Of a DNA stretch of 64,000 bases, positions 60,342 through 64,000 are shown piece by piece. Under the pieces are notes generated by a model. It was not told the DNA's origin. It did not search any database and worked only from the letters and a program-made list of their open reading frames with translations. The stretch comes from DAOMFM01 sp035429825 (GTDB lineage: Bacteria; Acidobacteriota; Blastocatellia; UBA7656; JADIYM01): positions 8,220 to 72,219 of the forward strand of contig JBGAKX010000006.1 of NCBI GenBank assembly GCA_044224215.1, written 5' to 3'. The stretch's first letter is position 1, and every line of letters begins with the position of its first letter. Position numbers and translations under genes: made by a program.

Positions 60342-61289
60342 ATGGCAATACTGCTCGACGGGAAACGCATCGCGGACGAGATCCGCGCCGAGGTCAAGCT
60401 CGAGGTCGACGTGCTCCTCGCCCACGGCCGTCGCCCGCCGGGGCTCGCAGTCATCATCGTCGGCGGCGATCCGGCGTCGCACGTGTACGTCGGGTCAAAG
60501 GTCAAGGCGTGCCTCGAACTTGGCTACCACTCCGCGCGCCACGACCTGCCGGAGACCGCGACGACAGCCGAGCTCCTCGACCTGATCGACGCGCTCAACA
60601 ACGACCCCGCGATCGACGGAATCCTCGTCCAGTTGCCGCTGCCGCGCCAGATCGACTCCACTCGGATACTGAACGCGATCAGCCCGCACAAGGACATCGA
60701 CGGGTTTCATCCGCTCAACGTCGGTCAGCTGTATCTCGGTCACGAACACGAGGCGCTGTCGCCGTGCACGCCTGCCGGCATCATCGAACTTCTCCAGCGG
60801 TACGACATCGACGTTACGGGCAAACGCGCCGTGGTCATCGGCCGGTCCGCGATCGTCGGCAAGCCGATGGTGTCGTTGCTGATCAATCGCAGCGCGACGG
60901 TGACGGTGTGCCACTCACGGACGCGTGACCTCCCCGGCGTGTGCCGCGAAGCCGACATACTCGTCGCCGCGATCGGCAAACCGGGCTTTGTCACCGACCA
61001 GTTCGTGAAGCCCGGCGCCGTGGTGATCGACGTCGGCATCAACCAGGTCAGCGATCCGGCGATCGTTCGGGACATGTACGGCGAAGACGAAAAGCGGCTT
61101 GCGTCGATAGAAAGACGCGGCCAGACACTGGCGGGCGACGTCAATCCTCGGCTCGTCGAGCCCGTTGCCGGCTGGCTGACGCCGGTACCTGGTGGCGTCG
61201 GGCCGTTGACGATCGCGATGCTGATGAAGAACACGCTGAAGGCCTACGGCCTCAGAGAACAGCACACGGCCGTCGGAGAACCCGCGTGA
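60342..61289 (+). CDS. folD: methylenetetrahydrofolate dehydrogenase/cyclohydrolase
   Basis: A 315-residue FolD. It shows VYVGSKVKACLELGY with the catalytic Lys, GILVQLPLPRQID, KDIDGFHPLNVG and VVIGRSAIVGKPMV with the NADP site, and PVPGGVGPLTIAML near the end. It interconverts one-carbon tetrahydrofolates. It lies 52 bp before coaE, probably in one transcript. Confidence 0.96.
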   Translation: MAILLDGKRIADEIRAEVKLEVDVLLAHGRRPPGLAVIIVGGDPASHVYVGSKVKACLELGYHSARHDLPETATTAELLDLIDALNNDPAIDGILVQLPLPRQIDSTRILNAISPHKDIDGFHPLNVGQLYLGHEHEALSPCTPAGIIELLQRYDIDVTGKRAVVIGRSAIVGKPMVSLLINRSATVTVCHSRTRDLPGVCREADILVAAIGKPGFVTDQFVKPGAVVIDVGINQVSDPAIVRDMYGEDEKRLASIERRGQTLAGDVNPRLVEPVAGWLTPVPGGVGPLTIAMLMKNTLKAYGLREQHTAVGEPA

Positions 61290-61341
61290 GCGTTTCGCAG
61301 GCGCCTGCGCTCGCTCGCCGGCTTCGGAGTGCGCCCCGAGC

Positions 61342-61953
61342 ATGCTCAAGGTAGGCCTCACCGGTTCGATCGCCGTAGGCAAGACGACCGTCATGCGGCG
61401 ATTTGCCGAACTCGGCGCCGTCTGCTTCGACGCCGATACGATTGCGCGATCGGTGGTCGAGCCGGGAACACCGGCGCTCGCCGCAATTGTCGCCGAGTTC
61501 GGGAGCGGCGTGCTCGCGCCGGACGGCTCGCTCGATCGTGAAGCGCTCGGACGAATGGTCTTTGGAGACTCCGAACGGCGCGCGCGACTCGAATCGCTGC
61601 TGCACCCGCCCATCATTGCCGAGCAGGATCGCCTGATTGCCGAAGTCGCCGCACGCGATCCGGACGCGATCGTGATCGTCGACGCCGCGCTGATGGTCGA
61701 GTCCGGCGGCTACAAACGCTTTGACGGCCTGATCGTCGTGCATTGCGACCCCGAGCTGCAGCGCCAGCGGCTGATGCGGCGCGGCAAGCTGTCCCGCGAA
61801 GCAGCCGACACGCGCATCGCGGCGCAGATACCGCAGGAAGAAAAGCTGAAGCACGCCACGTGGACCATCGACACGTCCGGCACGCTCGACGACACGCGCC
61901 GCAGAACCGATCTCGTGTGGCAGAAGCTCGTCGCCGCGCGTGACGCTCTGTAG
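61342..61953 (+). CDS. coaE: dephospho-CoA kinase
   Basis: A 203-residue P-loop kinase. It opens MLKVGLTGSIAVGKTTV, has CFDADTIARSVVEPG and DAALMVESGG, and the lid RGKLSREAADTRIAAQIP. It catalyses the last step of CoA synthesis. Confidence 0.95.
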   Translation: MLKVGLTGSIAVGKTTVMRRFAELGAVCFDADTIARSVVEPGTPALAAIVAEFGSGVLAPDGSLDREALGRMVFGDSERRARLESLLHPPIIAEQDRLIAEVAARDPDAIVIVDAALMVESGGYKRFDGLIVVHCDPELQRQRLMRRGKLSREAADTRIAAQIPQEEKLKHATWTIDTSGTLDDTRRRTDLVWQKLVAARDAL

Positions 61954-61970
61954 GAATCGCGGTCCCGTTG

Positions 61971-61976
61971 TACAAT
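61971..61976 (+). promoter_or_regulatory. -10 box close to the ABC-transporter start
   Basis: TACAAT lies 8 bp before the ATG at 61985, with a CGCCGCC stretch between. It resembles the TATAAT-CCGCCGC-ATG arrangement at 30425-30438. No good -35 hexamer is seen. Confidence 0.45.
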
Positions 61977-61984
61977 CGCCGCCA

Positions 61985-62959
<975 letters not shown>

Positions 62960-62966
62960 GGAACGA

Positions 62967-64000
62967 ATGACGGAGCCGATGATCAGCATCGCGGACCTGA
63001 AAGTGCACTTTGACGTGTCGCGCCGCGGCGTGGTCAATCGCATGCTTGGAACGGCGCACGAACGCATCGTGAAGGCTGTCGACGGGATCTCGCTGGACGT
63101 CGTCGCGGGCGAGACGCTCGGGCTTGTCGGCGAATCCGGATGCGGCAAGTCGACCACCGGTCGCGCGATCCTCCAGCTCATCAAGGCGACCAGCGGGAAA
63201 GTCGTGTATGCCGAGACCGATCTCGTCTCGCTCGACGAAGAGCAGATGCTCGCGTTCCGTCGCCGGCTGCAGATGATCTTCCAGAATCCGTACGCATCGC
63301 TGAATCCGCGCATGACGATCGGCTCGATCATCAGCGAGCCCATTCGCAACTTCCGGTTGCTCGAAGGAAAGGCCGCTGACGAGCGAACGCAGGAACTGAT
63401 GCGGGTCGTGGGGCTCAACCCGAGGTACGTGAAGCGCTATCCGCACGAGTTTTCGGGCGGCCAGCGGCAGCGGATCGGCATTGCGCGCGCGCTCGCCGCG
63501 GATCCGGAGTTCATCGTGGCGGACGAGCCGATCTCGGCGCTCGACGTCTCGATCCAGGCACAGATCATGAACCTGATGGAGGACCTCCAGCAGCAGTTCG
63601 GATTGACGTACCTGTTCATATCGCACGATCTGCGCGCCGTGCGCCACATCTCGGACCGCATCGCGGTCATGTACCTCGGAAAGATCGTCGAGCTAGCGCC
63701 CGCGAGCGAGGTCTACTCGCGCCCGGTGCATCCGTACACGCGGGCGCTCATTTCGGCCGTCCCGGTGCCCGATCCGCGAATCGAGAAGCAGCGGCGGCGC
63801 ATCGTGCTGCAGGGCGACGTGCCGTCTCCCGTGAATCCTCCGTCGGGATGCCATTTCAGCACGCGATGTCCGTACGCGATCGCCGAATGTTCGCGGCTCT
63901 CCCCGATCCTTCGAGAGATCTCGCCGGGACACCAGGCGGCGTGCATCCGCGTGTCGCCGGAGCATCCGGACGTCGCGGCAGTCGCGGCGGCCGATGGCGG
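62967..64000 (+). CDS. oligopeptide/dipeptide ABC transporter ATPase (OppF/DppF type), partial
   Basis: The start is ATG at 62967 with GAGGA upstream. The open frame runs off the window without a stop, so the C-terminal end is missing. Walker A is GESGCGKSTTG, Q-loop MIFQNPYASLNPRM, signature SGGQRQRIGIARAL, Walker B FIVADEPISALDV. The C-terminal Cys pattern (CHFSTRCPYAIAEC) is present. It pairs with the preceding ATPase as the two motor subunits. Confidence 0.93.
   Translation, partial: MTEPMISIADLKVHFDVSRRGVVNRMLGTAHERIVKAVDGISLDVVAGETLGLVGESGCGKSTTGRAILQLIKATSGKVVYAETDLVSLDEEQMLAFRRRLQMIFQNPYASLNPRMTIGSIISEPIRNFRLLEGKAADERTQELMRVVGLNPRYVKRYPHEFSGGQRQRIGIARALAADPEFIVADEPISALDVSIQAQIMNLMEDLQQQFGLTYLFISHDLRAVRHISDRIAVMYLGKIVELAPASEVYSRPVHPYTRALISAVPVPDPRIEKQRRRIVLQGDVPSPVNPPSGCHFSTRCPYAIAECSRLSPILREISPGHQAACIRVSPEHPDVAAVAAADG

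Overview
The window is a 64 kb stretch of a GC-rich, Gram-negative-type chromosome, packed almost end to end with housekeeping genes and with no plasmid, phage or insertion-sequence genes. An Oar-like TonB-dependent receptor with an N-terminal carboxypeptidase-regulatory-like domain, a MoxR/DUF58/transglutaminase operon, PilZ and TonB-family proteins, and Ser/Thr-phosphorylation parts (two FHA proteins and a PP2C phosphatase) beside PBP and FtsW/RodA genes together suggest Acidobacteriota, perhaps Vicinamibacteria. That placement is inferred from gene content, not from a marker-gene tree.

Layout. 0-5.1 kb (+): a GT9 glycosyltransferase, two overlapping B12-type radical SAM genes, a small membrane protein and a frameshifted methyltransferase. 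5.2-12.5 kb (-): frr, pyrH, tsf, rpsB, rpsI, rplM, then cdsA, a broken uppS, truA and pyrE. 12.5-18.9 kb: a DnaQ-like exonuclease, mobA, an alpha/beta-hydrolase-like protein without its catalytic residues, an ArnT-like GT39, a Gfo/Idh/MocA oxidoreductase and a class C beta-lactamase-fold serine hydrolase. 18.9-30.3 kb (-): transglutaminase, DUF58 and MoxR behind an OmpR-type regulator; the TonB receptor; a degenerate enhancer-binding-protein-like regulator; and a second OmpR-type regulator. 30.4-39.1 kb (+): FHA protein, PBP2-like transpeptidase, FtsW/RodA, PilZ-like protein, NtrC-type regulator, small membrane protein and two TonB-family proteins. 39.1-47.3 kb (-): broken hisS, a periplasmic PaoABC-like molybdenum hydroxylase operon, PP2C phosphatase and a zinc-ribbon/FHA protein. 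47.7-59.1 kb (-): pabC, pabB, subtilase, purL, a nucleotidyltransferase, purQ, purS, purB, a metallo-beta-lactamase-fold protein and an M16 peptidase. 59.2-64 kb (+): methyltransferase, folD, coaE and two oligopeptide ABC-transporter ATPases, the last cut by the window end.

Three observations stand out. First, both OmpR-type regulators lack the phospho-accepting Asp but have nearly identical recognition helices, and TGTAAA-type hexamers repeated at 10-bp intervals lie upstream of the first regulator, the TonB receptor and the degenerate activator. This looks like a self-contained, phosphorylation-independent circuit. Second, small palindromes with a CAGTA/GCAGAG head, an 8-bp stem and a 4-nt loop occur head to head at 5.2 kb and 60.2 kb with compensatory stem changes, as in REP/REPIN elements. 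Third, three genes are broken (methyltransferase, uppS, hisS), two of them normally essential and both lacking a short internal segment, so either the assembly is faulty here or intact copies exist elsewhere.

No rRNA, tRNA, CRISPR array, integrase or transposase was recognised.
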